From: an uncultured Duganella sp.
GTDB taxonomy: Bacteria; Pseudomonadota; Gammaproteobacteria; Burkholderiales; Burkholderiaceae
Assembly (NCBI GenBank): GCA_946482335.1
Contig: CAMLRG010000078.1
Span: 1-23,603, forward strand
DNA length: 23,603 bases
Direction: 5' to 3'
Below the pieces are notes generated by a model. It worked only from the letters and a program-made list of their open reading frames with translations. It had not been told where the DNA came from and made no database searches. Both the position numbers and the translations under genes were made by a program. Position 1 is the stretch's first letter. The number at the start of each line of letters is the position of its first letter. Shown here piece after piece: positions 13,527-22,820 of the stretch.

Positions 13527-15437
13527 ATGGCTCAAGATAAGCAAACCATGGGGTTCCAGGCTGAAGTCAAGCAATTGCTGCAGCTGATGATCCATTCGCT
13601 GTACTCGAACAAGGAAATTTTCCTGCGCGAGCTGGTTTCGAACGCCTCCGATGCGGCCGACAAGCTGCGTTTCGAAGCGATCAACAATGACGCACTGTAT
13701 GGCAACGACCACGAGCTGAAGATCCGTGTCAGCTTCGACAAGGCGGCCCGCACCATCACCATTTCCGACAACGGCATCGGCATGAGCCGCGAGGAAGCGA
13801 TTTCCCACCTGGGCACCATCGCCAAGTCGGGCACCAAGGAATTCTTCGGCAAGCTGTCGGGCGACCAGCAGAAGGATGCGGCCCTGATCGGCCAGTTTGG
13901 CGTCGGCTTCTATTCCGGCTTCATCGTGGCCGACAAGATCACCGTGGAATCGCGCCGCGCCGGCCTGCCGGCATCGGAAGGCGTGCGCTGGGAGTCGGCG
14001 GGCGAGGGCGATTATTCGGTCGAACAGATCGAGAAAGCCGGCCGCGGCACCGACATCACCCTGCACTTGCGCGAGGGCGAAGACGAGCTGCTGTCGAGCT
14101 GGAAGCTGAAATCCATCATCCGCAAGTATTCGGACCACATCTCGCTGCCGATCCAGATGCAGAAGGAAGAGTGGGATGAGGAAAAGAAGGAAACCGTCCT
14201 GAAGGATGAACTGGAAACCATCAACCAGGCCAGCGCCCTGTGGGCCCGCAGCAAGAGCGACATCACGCCCGAGCAGTACGAGGAATTCTACAAGCACGTG
14301 TCGCACGACTTCGGTGCGCCGCTGACCTTTACCCACAACCGGGTGGAAGGCCGCAGCGAATACACCCAGCTGCTGTACATCCCGGCCAAGGCGCCGTTCG
14401 ACCTGTGGGACCGCAACAAGCGCGGCGGCATCAAGCTGTACGTCAAGCGCGTCTTCATCATGGACGACGCCGAACAGCTGATGCCGACCTACCTGCGCTT
14501 CGTCAAGGGCGTGATCGATTCGGCCGACCTGCCGCTGAACGTATCGCGTGAAATCCTGCAGGAATCGCGCGACGTGAAAGCCATCCGCGAAGGTTCGACC
14601 AAGCGTGTCCTGGGCATGCTGGAAGAATTGGCCAATGCCGAGGAGCAGGAAAAGAAAGACAAGTACGCCACCTTCTGGACCGAATTCGGCCAGGTGCTGA
14701 AAGAGGGCATTGGCGAAGACTTTGCCAACAAGGATCGCCTGGCCAAGCTGCTGCGTTTCGCCTCCACCCATAACGAGAGCGAGGTGCAGGATGTCTCGCT
14801 GGAAGCTTATGTCGGCCGCATGAAGGAAGGCCAGGACAAGATCTATTACGTCACCGCCGACAGTTTTGCTGCCGCCAAGAATTCGCCGCACCTGGAAATC
14901 TTCCGCAAGAAGGGCGTCGAAGTGCTGCTGCTGACCGACCGCGTCGACGAATGGATGCTGTCCTTCCTGAACGAGTTTGACGGCAAGGAAGTGCATTCCG
15001 TGGCCAAGGGCGGCCTGGACCTGGGCAAGCTGGAAGACGAGGCGGAAAAGAAGGAGCACGCCGAGACGGAGAGCCAGTACCAGGACCTGGTCGGCAAGAT
15101 GAAGGAAGCGCTGGCCGACAAGGCCAAGGAAGTGCGCGTCACCTTCCGCCTGACCGACTCGCCCGCCTGCCTGGTGGCCGATGAGCACGAATTGTCGGGC
15201 AACCTGCTGCGCATGCTGAAAGCCGCCGGCCAGGCCGCGCCGGAATCCAAGCCCATCCTGGAAATCAACCCGCAACACCCGCTGGTCACGCGCCTGAAGT
15301 ATGAAGACGCCGCCGGCGACAAGTTCAAGGATTGGGCCCACCTGCTGTTCGACCAGGCCCTGCTGGCCGAAGGCGGCACGCTGGCGGATCCGGCTTCGTT
15401 CGTCAAGCGTATGAACGAGATGCTGCTGTCCAAATAG
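13527..15437 (+). CDS. htpG: Molecular chaperone HtpG (bacterial Hsp90)
   Basis: The 636-residue cytosolic ATP-dependent chaperone has a GHKL ATPase domain at the N-terminus: E35 and N39 in [23 protein letters not shown] (81-86) and [10 protein letters not shown] (121-130). The middle domain contains [11 protein letters not shown] and [18 protein letters not shown], which are family signatures, and the C-terminal dimerisation domain lacks the eukaryotic MEEVD tail. Length is normal for the family. The start at 13527 follows TTGAGGTAAAA; the longer frame upstream includes the promoter and is rejected. The gene is monocistronic under a sigma-32 promoter and converges on the GtrA gene with a 3-nt gap. 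Confidence 0.98.
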   Translation: MAQDKQTMGFQAEVKQLLQLMIHSLYSNKEIFLRELVSNASDAADKLRFEAINNDALYGNDHELKIRVSFDKAARTITISDNGIGMSREEAISHLGTIAKSGTKEFFGKLSGDQQKDAALIGQFGVGFYSGFIVADKITVESRRAGLPASEGVRWESAGEGDYSVEQIEKAGRGTDITLHLREGEDELLSSWKLKSIIRKYSDHISLPIQMQKEEWDEEKKETVLKDELETINQASALWARSKSDITPEQYEEFYKHVSHDFGAPLTFTHNRVEGRSEYTQLLYIPAKAPFDLWDRNKRGGIKLYVKRVFIMDDAEQLMPTYLRFVKGVIDSADLPLNVSREILQESRDVKAIREGSTKRVLGMLEELANAEEQEKKDKYATFWTEFGQVLKEGIGEDFANKDRLAKLLRFASTHNESEVQDVSLEAYVGRMKEGQDKIYYVTADSFAAAKNSPHLEIFRKKGVEVLLLTDRVDEWMLSFLNEFDGKEVHSVAKGGLDLGKLEDEAEKKEHAETESQYQDLVGKMKEALADKAKEVRVTFRLTDSPACLVADEHELSGNLLRMLKAAGQAAPESKPILEINPQHPLVTRLKYEDAAGDKFKDWAHLLFDQALLAEGGTLADPASFVKRMNEMLLSK

Positions 15438-15440
15438 GGC

Positions 15441-15881
15441 TTATTTGTCGTGACGCTGCAAGCTTGCTGCTGAAAACAGCAGCAGCTTGCGCGCCGAAAA
15501 ATTGAATAGCAGGATCAGGGCCCCGGCATACAGCTTGGCGCCCAGATAGTTGAAGCGGAATACTTCCACCCCCAGGCTGATCAGCAAGCCATTCAAGACC
15601 AGGCCGGCGATGCCGATCGAAAAGAAGATCGCAAATTCGCGCTGCCATTGCGCTACCCGCCGGAATCCGAACACCCAGTGGATCGAACACATATAGTTGC
15701 AGACCATGCCCGCCAGGTAAGCCATGCACGCTGCCAGTACATAATGCAGGGCGGCGAACTGCACCAGTGCAAACAGGCACAGGAAGTCGATCACGAAGGC
15801 CGCGCCCCCCACCAGCGTATAGCGCAGGAACTGGATCAGATTGCTGTGCGACTTCTGCTTACCGAATAATTGCGTCAACAT
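15441..15881 (-). CDS. GtrA-family small membrane protein
   Basis: This 146-residue protein has four predicted membrane helices: FLRYTLVGGAAFVIDFLCLF, a second around ACMAYLAGMVCNYM, then FFSIGIAGLVLNGLL and LYAGALILLFNFSARKLLLF. The opening FLRYTLVGG and the F-x-x-R-K end are typical of GtrA-like proteins. These are proposed to flip or move lipid-linked sugars such as polyprenyl-P-glucose for surface glycan modification. ATG 15881 follows GAGGCACCAGC. The gene begins 18 nt after the large membrane protein, so they are likely cotranscribed. The substrate cannot be told from the sequence. Confidence 0.88.
   Translation of the reverse strand: MLTQLFGKQKSHSNLIQFLRYTLVGGAAFVIDFLCLFALVQFAALHYVLAACMAYLAGMVCNYMCSIHWVFGFRRVAQWQREFAIFFSIGIAGLVLNGLLISLGVEVFRFNYLGAKLYAGALILLFNFSARKLLLFSAASLQRHDK
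15458..15490. repeat. Long hairpin at the htpG / gtrA convergent junction
   Basis: GCAAGCTTGCTGCTG (15458-15472) and CAGCAGCAGCTTGC (15477-15490) pair with one bulged T around an AAAA loop. The hairpin lies inside the last codons of the GtrA gene and about 20 nt past the htpG stop. There is no T-run on either side, so it is not a standard intrinsic terminator. It could protect the htpG 3' end or limit read-through between convergent genes. Confidence 0.55.
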
Positions 15882-15899
15882 GCTGGTGCCTCGCGCGCT

Positions 15900-17876
15900 T
15901 CAGGTGCCGCCTGCGCGCAACCGGGCGCAGGCATACAGGTAGTAGGACTTGCCGAATACCACATCGTCGGCCCGGGCGACGATCCCTTCACCCAAGGCTT
16001 GGCCAAGCACGACGAAATCCAGTAGCGGATCGGCGCACACGAACAGCAGGCCGTCGCGGCTGGCGGGCGGCAGTGTTCTGGCAAGGAGCTTCGTCTGCAC
16101 GAGGTTGCGCCGGACGATGGCATCTTCGCTTCCCAGACGGTCGAGACGCGCCATGCGCCGCCGGCCTTCGATGGCCGTGCCGCGATTGAAGGCGAGGCCG
16201 GTGATTTGCGTGGTCGAGGCATAATTGGAACGGTGCAGCTGGAACCAGCTGACCGCTGCATTGTTCTGCCAATACACCACGGCGTCCTCGGGAATCAACG
16301 GCAGGAACGCTGCCTGGACAGCGCGTTGTCCTTGCGCCGACAGGTCATACGTGCGGTGGGTGGGGAAACCGGCAAATAGCGCAGACAAGCCGAGGCTGCC
16401 AAATGCCAGGGCAAATGCGCCCAGGTGCCGTGCCTTGCCTTGGCTGCCGGCCCCATGCCAGACCAAGATCAGCAGTGTCGTGCCGCATGCCGCGCCGGCA
16501 CCCAATTCCAGCGCATTCATACCCCATAAGGCAGCCAGCCAGGCTGCCGATGGATCGCGCAAGGTCGGTGCGGCGATGCGGGTCACCCAGCTGACTTCCC
16601 ATAACCAGGCGGCGACCAGCAAAGCCAGCGCGGCCCCGGTCATCCTGCCGCCCCATGCGGGCCACGGGACTGGCGGACGGCCAGCAAAATGGCACAGGGC
16701 GGCGCCAGCAACCAAGCCGACCGCGCCGCCCACCGTGTTGCGGGTGAGGGCCGCCAGGCATAGCACCAGCAGCAGGGCGCGCAGCAAGCGGCTGTGCGGC
16801 CAGTAAGCCGCCACCAGCCAAGCCAAAGCCAGCCAGGAACACAGTTGGGTCATCCAGAGCAGGCGCCATGGCTGCACTTGTATCAGCAGCAGGTTGTCGT
16901 GGAAACCCGTGCCGACGCAACTGGCCAGCAGGCCGGCGGCGCCCAGCAGGGCCGCGCAGCGGAACAGGCGCGCAACCATGCCCCGGGCCAGATACGCGCC
17001 GGCCAGGACCAGGCTGAAGGCAAGCGTGGTGCGGCTGAGCCATTCCTGCGCCAGCCAGGCGCTCCAACTTACCATGGGCGCGCGCGCAGCCACCAGGGCC
17101 AGCCATTCGGCGTCCATGTTCATCAATAGCCGGTCAAAAGGCGCCAACCCCGCTGCCACGCCGGCGGCCAGCAAGCCGGTGCCAACACCGAGGAACGCGG
17201 CCAGCAAGCGCCAGTTGCCCCAGCCCCGCAGCAGCAATCCAGCCAGCAGGGGAGCGCCACCGATCAGCGGGTGCAGGGCAGAGGCCAGGAGCGCCAGCAG
17301 GGCGCCCCAGCCCCAGCGTTGGCGCACGAAGCAGCCAAGTGCGAGGATGCCGAGGCCTTCGGCAATCAGGCGCGGCGTCAGGAACGGCTCGGCCAGTCGG
17401 AAGATCGCAGGGCTTGGACCGTAATCGGCAGGCCAGGTAAACAAGATGGCAAGTCCGAGCCAGAAATGGAAGCCGCGCAGAACCGCGGCGAACAGATAGG
17501 CCGCCGCAGCGATCCAGAGCACGTGGCCGGCCAGCAGCAGCACCATGGTTGCCGGTTCCAGTCCCAGCATGGCGATGGCCGCCGCATACACCGGGCTGAA
17601 CAATGTAAATGCGTCCTGCGAGCCATGCAGGAAGTACAGATCGTTCTCGAAATTACCAGGGTAAAGCCGATGCAGCGCTTGCACCGCATATAAGAGGCCA
17701 TCATGCCAGATGCCGCGCCACGGGTGGCTGCCCAGCCACAGGGCCGACAAGGTCATCAGGACCATCGCCGTGCGGCGGTCGCAGCGGGCGAGCATGCCCG
17801 CCAGCCTGGACGGCATTGCCGGCGGCGGCGAGCGTCGTACTTCAGTCGCAGTGTCCTGTTGGTGGAGGAAGGGCAT
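15900..17876 (-). CDS. Large polytopic membrane protein, unknown function (GT-C-like)
   Basis: The 658-residue protein has about a dozen hydrophobic helices and a C-terminal soluble part of about 150 residues. After the first helix it has WRGIWHDGLLYAVQALHRLYPGNFENDLYF, a loop with acidic residues that recalls the first periplasmic loop of GT-C glycosyltransferases. I cannot assign a named family. The C-terminal part (FPTHRTYDLSAQGQRAVQAAFLP onward) resembles a soluble domain following the transmembrane core. Start choice is uncertain: ATG 17876 has no strong Shine-Dalgarno, a TTG at 17897 would add seven residues, and later Met codons also exist. Pairing with the adjacent GtrA-like gene suggests glycan or lipid-linked sugar transfer, but this is inference. 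Confidence 0.72.
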   Translation of the reverse strand: MPFLHQQDTATEVRRSPPPAMPSRLAGMLARCDRRTAMVLMTLSALWLGSHPWRGIWHDGLLYAVQALHRLYPGNFENDLYFLHGSQDAFTLFSPVYAAAIAMLGLEPATMVLLLAGHVLWIAAAAYLFAAVLRGFHFWLGLAILFTWPADYGPSPAIFRLAEPFLTPRLIAEGLGILALGCFVRQRWGWGALLALLASALHPLIGGAPLLAGLLLRGWGNWRLLAAFLGVGTGLLAAGVAAGLAPFDRLLMNMDAEWLALVAARAPMVSWSAWLAQEWLSRTTLAFSLVLAGAYLARGMVARLFRCAALLGAAGLLASCVGTGFHDNLLLIQVQPWRLLWMTQLCSWLALAWLVAAYWPHSRLLRALLLVLCLAALTRNTVGGAVGLVAGAALCHFAGRPPVPWPAWGGRMTGAALALLVAAWLWEVSWVTRIAAPTLRDPSAAWLAALWGMNALELGAGAACGTTLLILVWHGAGSQGKARHLGAFALAFGSLGLSALFAGFPTHRTYDLSAQGQRAVQAAFLPLIPEDAVVYWQNNAAVSWFQLHRSNYASTTQITGLAFNRGTAIEGRRRMARLDRLGSEDAIVRRNLVQTKLLARTLPPASRDGLLFVCADPLLDFVVLGQALGEGIVARADDVVFGKSYYLYACARLRAGGT

Positions 17877-18079
17877 GCCATCGGGCCGTCTGCCCAAAAT
17901 ATAGGCAGTGGCTCGCCCATTCTAAAGGCGGAACTCTGCGAATGCTATAGCTCAGCAGTAAATCGGCGGCGACTGTGGCGTGGAACACGCATGGCGCCCA
18001 ATGGGGGATAGATTTGGTGAGACTTTTGCGTCTTGTCAAGCGGCATAATCAAAGCAACTCCCGCTTCAGCGAGGATTGC

Positions 18080-19276
18080 ATGACGGAAGTCCGCAAGCAG
18101 CGCATCCTGATCGTCGACGACCAGAGCGCCCAGATGGGGGCGCTGTGCGACGTATTGCGCCAGTACCAGTTCGAAGCCGAGGGCTGCGGCAGTGCCGAGT
18201 CAGCGCTGGCTTTGCTGCGCAGCCGTCCGTTCGACCTGATGCTGTCCGACCTCAATATGCCCGGCATGGATGGCATCGGCCTGGTCAAGACCGCCTTGCA
18301 GCATGACCCCGACCTCGCTTGCATCATCATGACCGGCGAGGGCAGCATCGCGACCGCGGTGCGCGCCATGCAGGGCGGGGCCCTGGACTATATCGTCAAA
18401 CCCTTCAAAGCATCATCGCTGCTGCCGGTGCTGGCGCGCGCCCAGGCCACGCGCGGCTTGCGCATGGCCAATGCCGCGCTGGAACACCAGTTGCGCGAGC
18501 ATGTGATCGAATTGGCCGAAGCCAACCACCGCCTGGAACAGGCGCGGCTGGCCGCCGAACATGCCAACGCGGAAAAGTCGCGCTTCCTGTCGAATATGAG
18601 CCATGAACTGCGCACGCCGCTCAACGGCATCCTTGGCTTTGCGCAAATCCTGGCTGCGGACAAATTGCCGGCCACGCAGCTGGAAAAGCAGCGCTTCGCG
18701 CGCAATATCGTGCAGTCCGGCCAGCACTTGCTCAAGCTGGTCAATGAAATCCTCGACCTGGCACGGATCGAGGCGGGCAAGGTGCCGCTGGCGATGGAAG
18801 CGGTCGACTTGCCGGCCGTGCTGCAGGAGTGCCGCATGATGGTGTCGCCGCTGGCCGAAACGCGCGGCATCGGCTTGTGGTTCGGACCGGTACCCGCGTG
18901 CAGCTTGCGCGCCGACCGCACGCGGCTAATGCAAGTGCTGATCAACCTGTTGTCCAATGCCATCAAGTACAACCGCGAGCAGGGGCGGGTCGCCGTCGAA
19001 TGCAGTCGCGCCGGCAGCGGGCGCTTGCGCATTGCCGTGCGCGACACCGGGCCGGGACTGGACGAGCAGCAGCAGATGCAGATCTTTCAGCCATTTAACC
19101 GCCTCGACCGCGATGAAGACACCGAGGGCAGCGGGCTGGGGCTGGCGCTGACGCGGCGCGTGGTGGAAGCCATGCAAGGCGCCATCGGCGTCGACAGCCT
19201 GCCCGGCCAAGGCAGCACGTTCTGGATCGAATTCGAGCAGGTTTCGCAACCGGTACAGGAGGGGCAACATGCGTGA
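18080..19276 (+). CDS. Soluble hybrid: receiver domain fused to histidine kinase
   Basis: The 398-residue cytoplasmic protein has an N-terminal receiver (about 8-120; acidic pair D13/D14, phospho-acceptor D57 in LMLSDLNMPGMDG, T85, K107), a coiled-coil-like linker (about 130-165), HisKA with FLSNMSHELRTPLNG (His 175) and HATPase_c (N-box around N293, DTGPGLD 322-328, GSGLGLAL 350-357). No membrane segment or DNA-binding domain is present. The receiver-first order suggests its kinase activity is controlled by phosphorylation from another kinase. The start at 18080 follows GAGGATTGC; a longer frame to 17975 runs into the intergenic region and is rejected. The stop overlaps the binding-protein gene by 8 nt. 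Confidence 0.92.
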   Translation: MTEVRKQRILIVDDQSAQMGALCDVLRQYQFEAEGCGSAESALALLRSRPFDLMLSDLNMPGMDGIGLVKTALQHDPDLACIIMTGEGSIATAVRAMQGGALDYIVKPFKASSLLPVLARAQATRGLRMANAALEHQLREHVIELAEANHRLEQARLAAEHANAEKSRFLSNMSHELRTPLNGILGFAQILAADKLPATQLEKQRFARNIVQSGQHLLKLVNEILDLARIEAGKVPLAMEAVDLPAVLQECRMMVSPLAETRGIGLWFGPVPACSLRADRTRLMQVLINLLSNAIKYNREQGRVAVECSRAGSGRLRIAVRDTGPGLDEQQQMQIFQPFNRLDRDEDTEGSGLGLALTRRVVEAMQGAIGVDSLPGQGSTFWIEFEQVSQPVQEGQHA

Positions 19277-20279
19277 GCAGGCATGGAAGTGGGCGGCAGG
19301 CCTGGTCCTGGCGCTGGCGTTGGCGGGCGGCGCGCTCTGGCTGCTGCGCGGCGGCGAGCACCTGGCGCCGCCGCAGCAAGTGGTGTTCGCTGCCCACACC
19401 GGCTACGTGGCTTCCTGTCCGGTGGTGGCGGCCCAGCACAAGGGCTATTTCGAAGCGCACGGCTTGGCAGTGACGATCCTGAAGGCGTCCAGCGGCAAGG
19501 AGTCGCTGCAAGCCGTGCTCGACGGCCGGGCCGATGTGGCCACCGTGGCCGATATCCCGATCGTGCTGGCGATCATGGATGGCAAGCCGGTGCAAGTGAT
19601 GGGGACGGTCTACCGCAGCGGCACCGACCATGGCATCGTGGGGCGGCGCGACCATGGCGTGCTGACCCCGGCCAGCCTGAAGGGCAAGAAGGTCGGCGTC
19701 ACCCAGGGCACTTCGGGCCATTTCACGCTGGACGTGTTCCTCAACACGGCGCGCCTGCAGGGCAGCGACGTGACGATGGTCAACTACAAGCCGGAAGAAC
19801 TGGGCCAAGCCTTGCAGCGCGGCGACGTCGACGCCATCGCCAGTTGGGAGCCTTATCTGCAGAACAGCTTGAAGGGCCTGGGCGAAAACGGCGTGGGCTT
19901 CTCCGGCGAGCAAGCCTATGAAACGATTTACAACGTGGTGGCCCTGCCGCGCTTCATCAACGGCCACGAGGGTGCCGTCCAGCGCTTGCTGCGCGCGCTG
20001 GCGGACGGCGCCGCTTTTTGCGGCAGCCATCCGACCGACATCCACAAGGTGTTGCCGGCCACGGCCCAGATGACGCAGGCCGAACTGCTGGCCGCCTGGC
20101 GCGGTTACCACTTCAGCATGGACCTCGACCAGTCGCTGCTGCTGGCGCTGGAAGACCGCGCGCGCTGGGTGATCCGCAACCATATGGGATCGACCAAGGA
20201 AATGCCGAATTTCCTCGACAACGTCTACCTGCGCGGGCTGGACGAGGTGCGCCCGGCCGCGGTCACCATCATCCATTGA
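19269..20279 (+). CDS. Orphan SsuA/TauA-like periplasmic binding protein, membrane-anchored
   Basis: The 336-residue protein has one N-terminal hydrophobic segment (about residues 8-26) without a lipobox, so it is a cleaved signal or an uncleaved anchor. The rest matches nitrate/sulfonate/taurine-type (NMT1/SsuA) binding proteins: VAAQHKGYFEAHGLAVTI, the GRADVATVADIP segment and ASLKGKKVGVTQGTSGHF. These bind small anions or similar ligands. There is no permease or ABC ATPase gene within the window, and both flanking genes are histidine kinases. A sensor role, presenting ligand occupancy to the downstream membrane kinase, is therefore more likely than transport. AGGAGGGGCAAC gives a strong start at 19269. 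The ligand is unknown. Confidence 0.88.
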   Translation: MREQAWKWAAGLVLALALAGGALWLLRGGEHLAPPQQVVFAAHTGYVASCPVVAAQHKGYFEAHGLAVTILKASSGKESLQAVLDGRADVATVADIPIVLAIMDGKPVQVMGTVYRSGTDHGIVGRRDHGVLTPASLKGKKVGVTQGTSGHFTLDVFLNTARLQGSDVTMVNYKPEELGQALQRGDVDAIASWEPYLQNSLKGLGENGVGFSGEQAYETIYNVVALPRFINGHEGAVQRLLRALADGAAFCGSHPTDIHKVLPATAQMTQAELLAAWRGYHFSMDLDQSLLLALEDRARWVIRNHMGSTKEMPNFLDNVYLRGLDEVRPAAVTIIH

Positions 20280-20291
20280 ACAAGGGTCCCC

Positions 20292-22820
20292 ATGAGGATT
20301 ATCACCCGGCTTAAACTGGCGCAATGGCTGTGCATTGCCGGCGTGGCGCTGGCGGCGGTGCTGATGCTGCTGGCGGCGGAACAGGTCAAGCGCGAACTGG
20401 CGCGCAATGAACGTGCCGCCGCCATCGTGTCAGGCGTCACGTCGCTGCGCTATCTGTCGCTGGAATACGCGCAAGGGCAGGGTGAGCGCGCCCTGGTGCA
20501 GTGGAAACTGCGCCGCGAATCGCTGCACGCGCTGCTGCAGCGCGAGGACCTGTTCGACAGCAAGGCCGATGCGCGCATGCTGTTTGCCCTGCAGCAAGGC
20601 TTGCCGCAGCTGGCGCGCCATTTCAACGACCTGGTGCTGGTGCGGCGCGAGCTGCGCGACGATCCGGTACAGGCCGACGTGTTGCGCCAGCTGGAGGCGC
20701 GCCTGTTCGGCCAGCTCATGAGCAGGGCCGAAGGCATGATCAGCAGCGCCGAAGAATTGGCGCGGCGCAGCCGCGAAGGCGTGTTGGCGGCGCAGCGCCA
20801 TGCCTCCTTCGTGGCGGGCGGTTTCGGGCTGCTGCTGGCCCTGACCGTGCTCGGCGCCCTGGCCATGACCATCCGCAGCGTGGCCAACCCCTTGCAGCGC
20901 CTGCAGCATGGCGCGGAACGGGTGGGCGCCGGCCAGCTCGACCACCGCGTCAACCTGCATGCGCTCGATGAGGTGGGCGACCTGGCGCGCGCCTTCGATG
21001 CCATGACCGAACGCTTGCGCAGCACCACGGTGTCGCGCGATGAACTGGTGCACGCCAATGCCGCCCTGCACGAGGAAATGGCGGTGCGCCACGGTGTGGA
21101 GTTGAAGGTGCAGGCGCAGGTCGGCCGCCTCAGCCTGTTGCACCAGATGACGCGTTCGATCGGCGAGCGGCAGGATTTGCGCAGCATCCTGCAAGTGCTG
21201 GTGCGCAACCTGGAAGACCAGTTGCCGGTGGACTTTGCCTGCGTCTTCCTGCTGCAGGACGGGGTGCTGGAAGCCAGTTGCGTCGGCCTGGGCAATGCCT
21301 TGCTGCCGGGCGAGGCGGCGCTGAAGGAGGGCGCCCAGGTCTCGATCGACAACAATGGCTTGTCGCGCTGCGTGAAGGGGCAACTGGTGTATGAGCCGGA
21401 CATCGCCGGTACCGAATTCCCCTTCCCGAGCCGCCTGGCGCGCGGCGGGCTCAATTCGCTGGTGCTGGCGCCGCTGCAGGCGGAGAGCGTGGTGTTCGGC
21501 GTGCTGGCCGTGGCGCGCAAGGCGGCCAACGCCTTTGCCAGCGGCGAGTGCGAATTCCTGCGCCAGTTGAGCGAACACGCGGCGCTGGCGGCGCGCCAGG
21601 CGCAGTTGTACGGCGCGCTGCAGCAGGCTTACCACACCCTGCACGCGACGCAGCAGTCGGTCACGCGCGAGGAACGCTTGCGCGCCCTGGGCCAGATGGC
21701 CAGCGGCATCGCGCATGACATCAACAATGCCATTTCGCCGGTCGCCCTGTACACCGAAGCCCTGCTGGAAACCGAAACCGGCCTCAGTGCCGGCGGCCGC
21801 AGCAACCTGCAGGTGATTGCGCGCGCCATCGACGACGTGGCGGCGACCGTGGCGCGCATGCGTGAACTGTACCGGCGCCGCGAGCCGCAGGTGGAGTTGG
21901 GCGCGGTGAGCCTGAACGTGCTGGCGCAACAGGTGGCGGACTTGACGCGGGCGCGCTGGAGCGACATGCCGCAGCAGCGCGGCGTCGTCATCGCCATGAA
22001 CCTGGAGCTGGCGCCCGGCTTGCCCACGGTGATGGGGGCGGAGAGCGAAATCCGGGAAGCGCTGACCAACCTGGTATTCAACGCGGTCGATGCCATGCCC
22101 GAGGGCGGGGCGCTGACCTTGCGCACCCGCAGCACCGGCGAGCACGCGATCGTCGAAGTGGTGGACAGCGGGGTCGGCATGGATGAATCGACGCGCCGCC
22201 ATTGCCTGGACCCATTCTTCACCACCAAAGGGGAGCGCGGCAGCGGCCTGGGGCTGGCCACCGTCAACTCGATGGCCGAGCGCCACAGCGCCGTGGTGCA
22301 GGTGGATTCGCAACTGGGGCGCGGCACCACCGTATCGCTGGCCTTCCCGCTGCCGCAGGCGCATCCGCCCCTGCCGCCGCTGGAGGCGCCGGCCAGCTCG
22401 GTGGCGGTGGCCGAACCCATGCGGCTGCTGGTGATCGACGACGACCCGGCCGTGCTGGCCTCGATGCGCACCATCCTGCAGCGCGACGGGCATACGGTGG
22501 TGGCGGCCGATGGCGGCGCCGCCGGCATCGAACAATTCCGTGCCGCGCAAGCGTCCAGCACGCCGTTCGACGCGGTGTTCAGCGACCTGGGCATGCCGCA
22601 CGTCGACGGCCGCAAGGTCGCCGCCAGCATCAAGGAAATGTCGCCGGCGACGCCGGTGATCCTGGTCACCGGCTGGGGCCAGCGCCTGATCCCGGAAGGC
22701 GACGTGGATGCCAAGCCAGCCAGTGTGGATGAAGTGTTGAGCAAGCCGCCGCGCGTGCGCGAATTGCGCGAGGTCCTGCTGAAAGTGCATAAGGTCGGGT
22801 ATAGTTCCACGCATGAATGA
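20292..22820 (+). CDS. Membrane hybrid histidine kinase (HAMP-GAF-HisKA-HATPase-receiver)
   Basis: The 842-residue kinase has two transmembrane segments (about 10-28 and 173-193) enclosing a helical periplasmic domain of about 145 residues. HAMP (about 195-247), GAF (about 290-435), an NtrB-like HisKA with GQMASGIAHDINNAISP (His 475), HATPase_c (N597; DSGVGMD; GSGLGLA) and a C-terminal receiver (DDD 716-718, phospho-acceptor D765 in FSDLGMPHVDG, K818) follow. No Hpt or DNA-binding domain is visible. It starts 12 nt after the binding protein with AAGGG as the ribosome site. The periplasmic helical domain could contact the binding protein. The stop overlaps the sigma factor start by 8 nt. Confidence 0.93.
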   Translation: MRIITRLKLAQWLCIAGVALAAVLMLLAAEQVKRELARNERAAAIVSGVTSLRYLSLEYAQGQGERALVQWKLRRESLHALLQREDLFDSKADARMLFALQQGLPQLARHFNDLVLVRRELRDDPVQADVLRQLEARLFGQLMSRAEGMISSAEELARRSREGVLAAQRHASFVAGGFGLLLALTVLGALAMTIRSVANPLQRLQHGAERVGAGQLDHRVNLHALDEVGDLARAFDAMTERLRSTTVSRDELVHANAALHEEMAVRHGVELKVQAQVGRLSLLHQMTRSIGERQDLRSILQVLVRNLEDQLPVDFACVFLLQDGVLEASCVGLGNALLPGEAALKEGAQVSIDNNGLSRCVKGQLVYEPDIAGTEFPFPSRLARGGLNSLVLAPLQAESVVFGVLAVARKAANAFASGECEFLRQLSEHAALAARQAQLYGALQQAYHTLHATQQSVTREERLRALGQMASGIAHDINNAISPVALYTEALLETETGLSAGGRSNLQVIARAIDDVAATVARMRELYRRREPQVELGAVSLNVLAQQVADLTRARWSDMPQQRGVVIAMNLELAPGLPTVMGAESEIREALTNLVFNAVDAMPEGGALTLRTRSTGEHAIVEVVDSGVGMDESTRRHCLDPFFTTKGERGSGLGLATVNSMAERHSAVVQVDSQLGRGTTVSLAFPLPQAHPPLPPLEAPASSVAVAEPMRLLVIDDDPAVLASMRTILQRDGHTVVAADGGAAGIEQFRAAQASSTPFDAVFSDLGMPHVDGRKVAASIKEMSPATPVILVTGWGQRLIPEGDVDAKPASVDEVLSKPPRVRELREVLLKVHKVGYSSTHE

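Noticed and set aside
13365..15341. 658-codon open frame antisense to htpG
   Set aside because: It is a shadow of the GC-rich third codon positions of htpG. The protein lacks any recognisable domain, and htpG on the other strand is unambiguous.
18020..18033. Small inverted repeat AGAC-N6-GTCT in the gap before the receiver-kinase gene
   Set aside because: The arms are only four bases and occur by chance often. No convincing sigma-70 promoter could be placed around it.
20430..22814. 794-codon open frame antisense to the membrane hybrid kinase
   Set aside because: It is rich in His, Arg and Gln as expected for an antisense shadow, and the kinase motifs on the plus strand account for the sequence fully.
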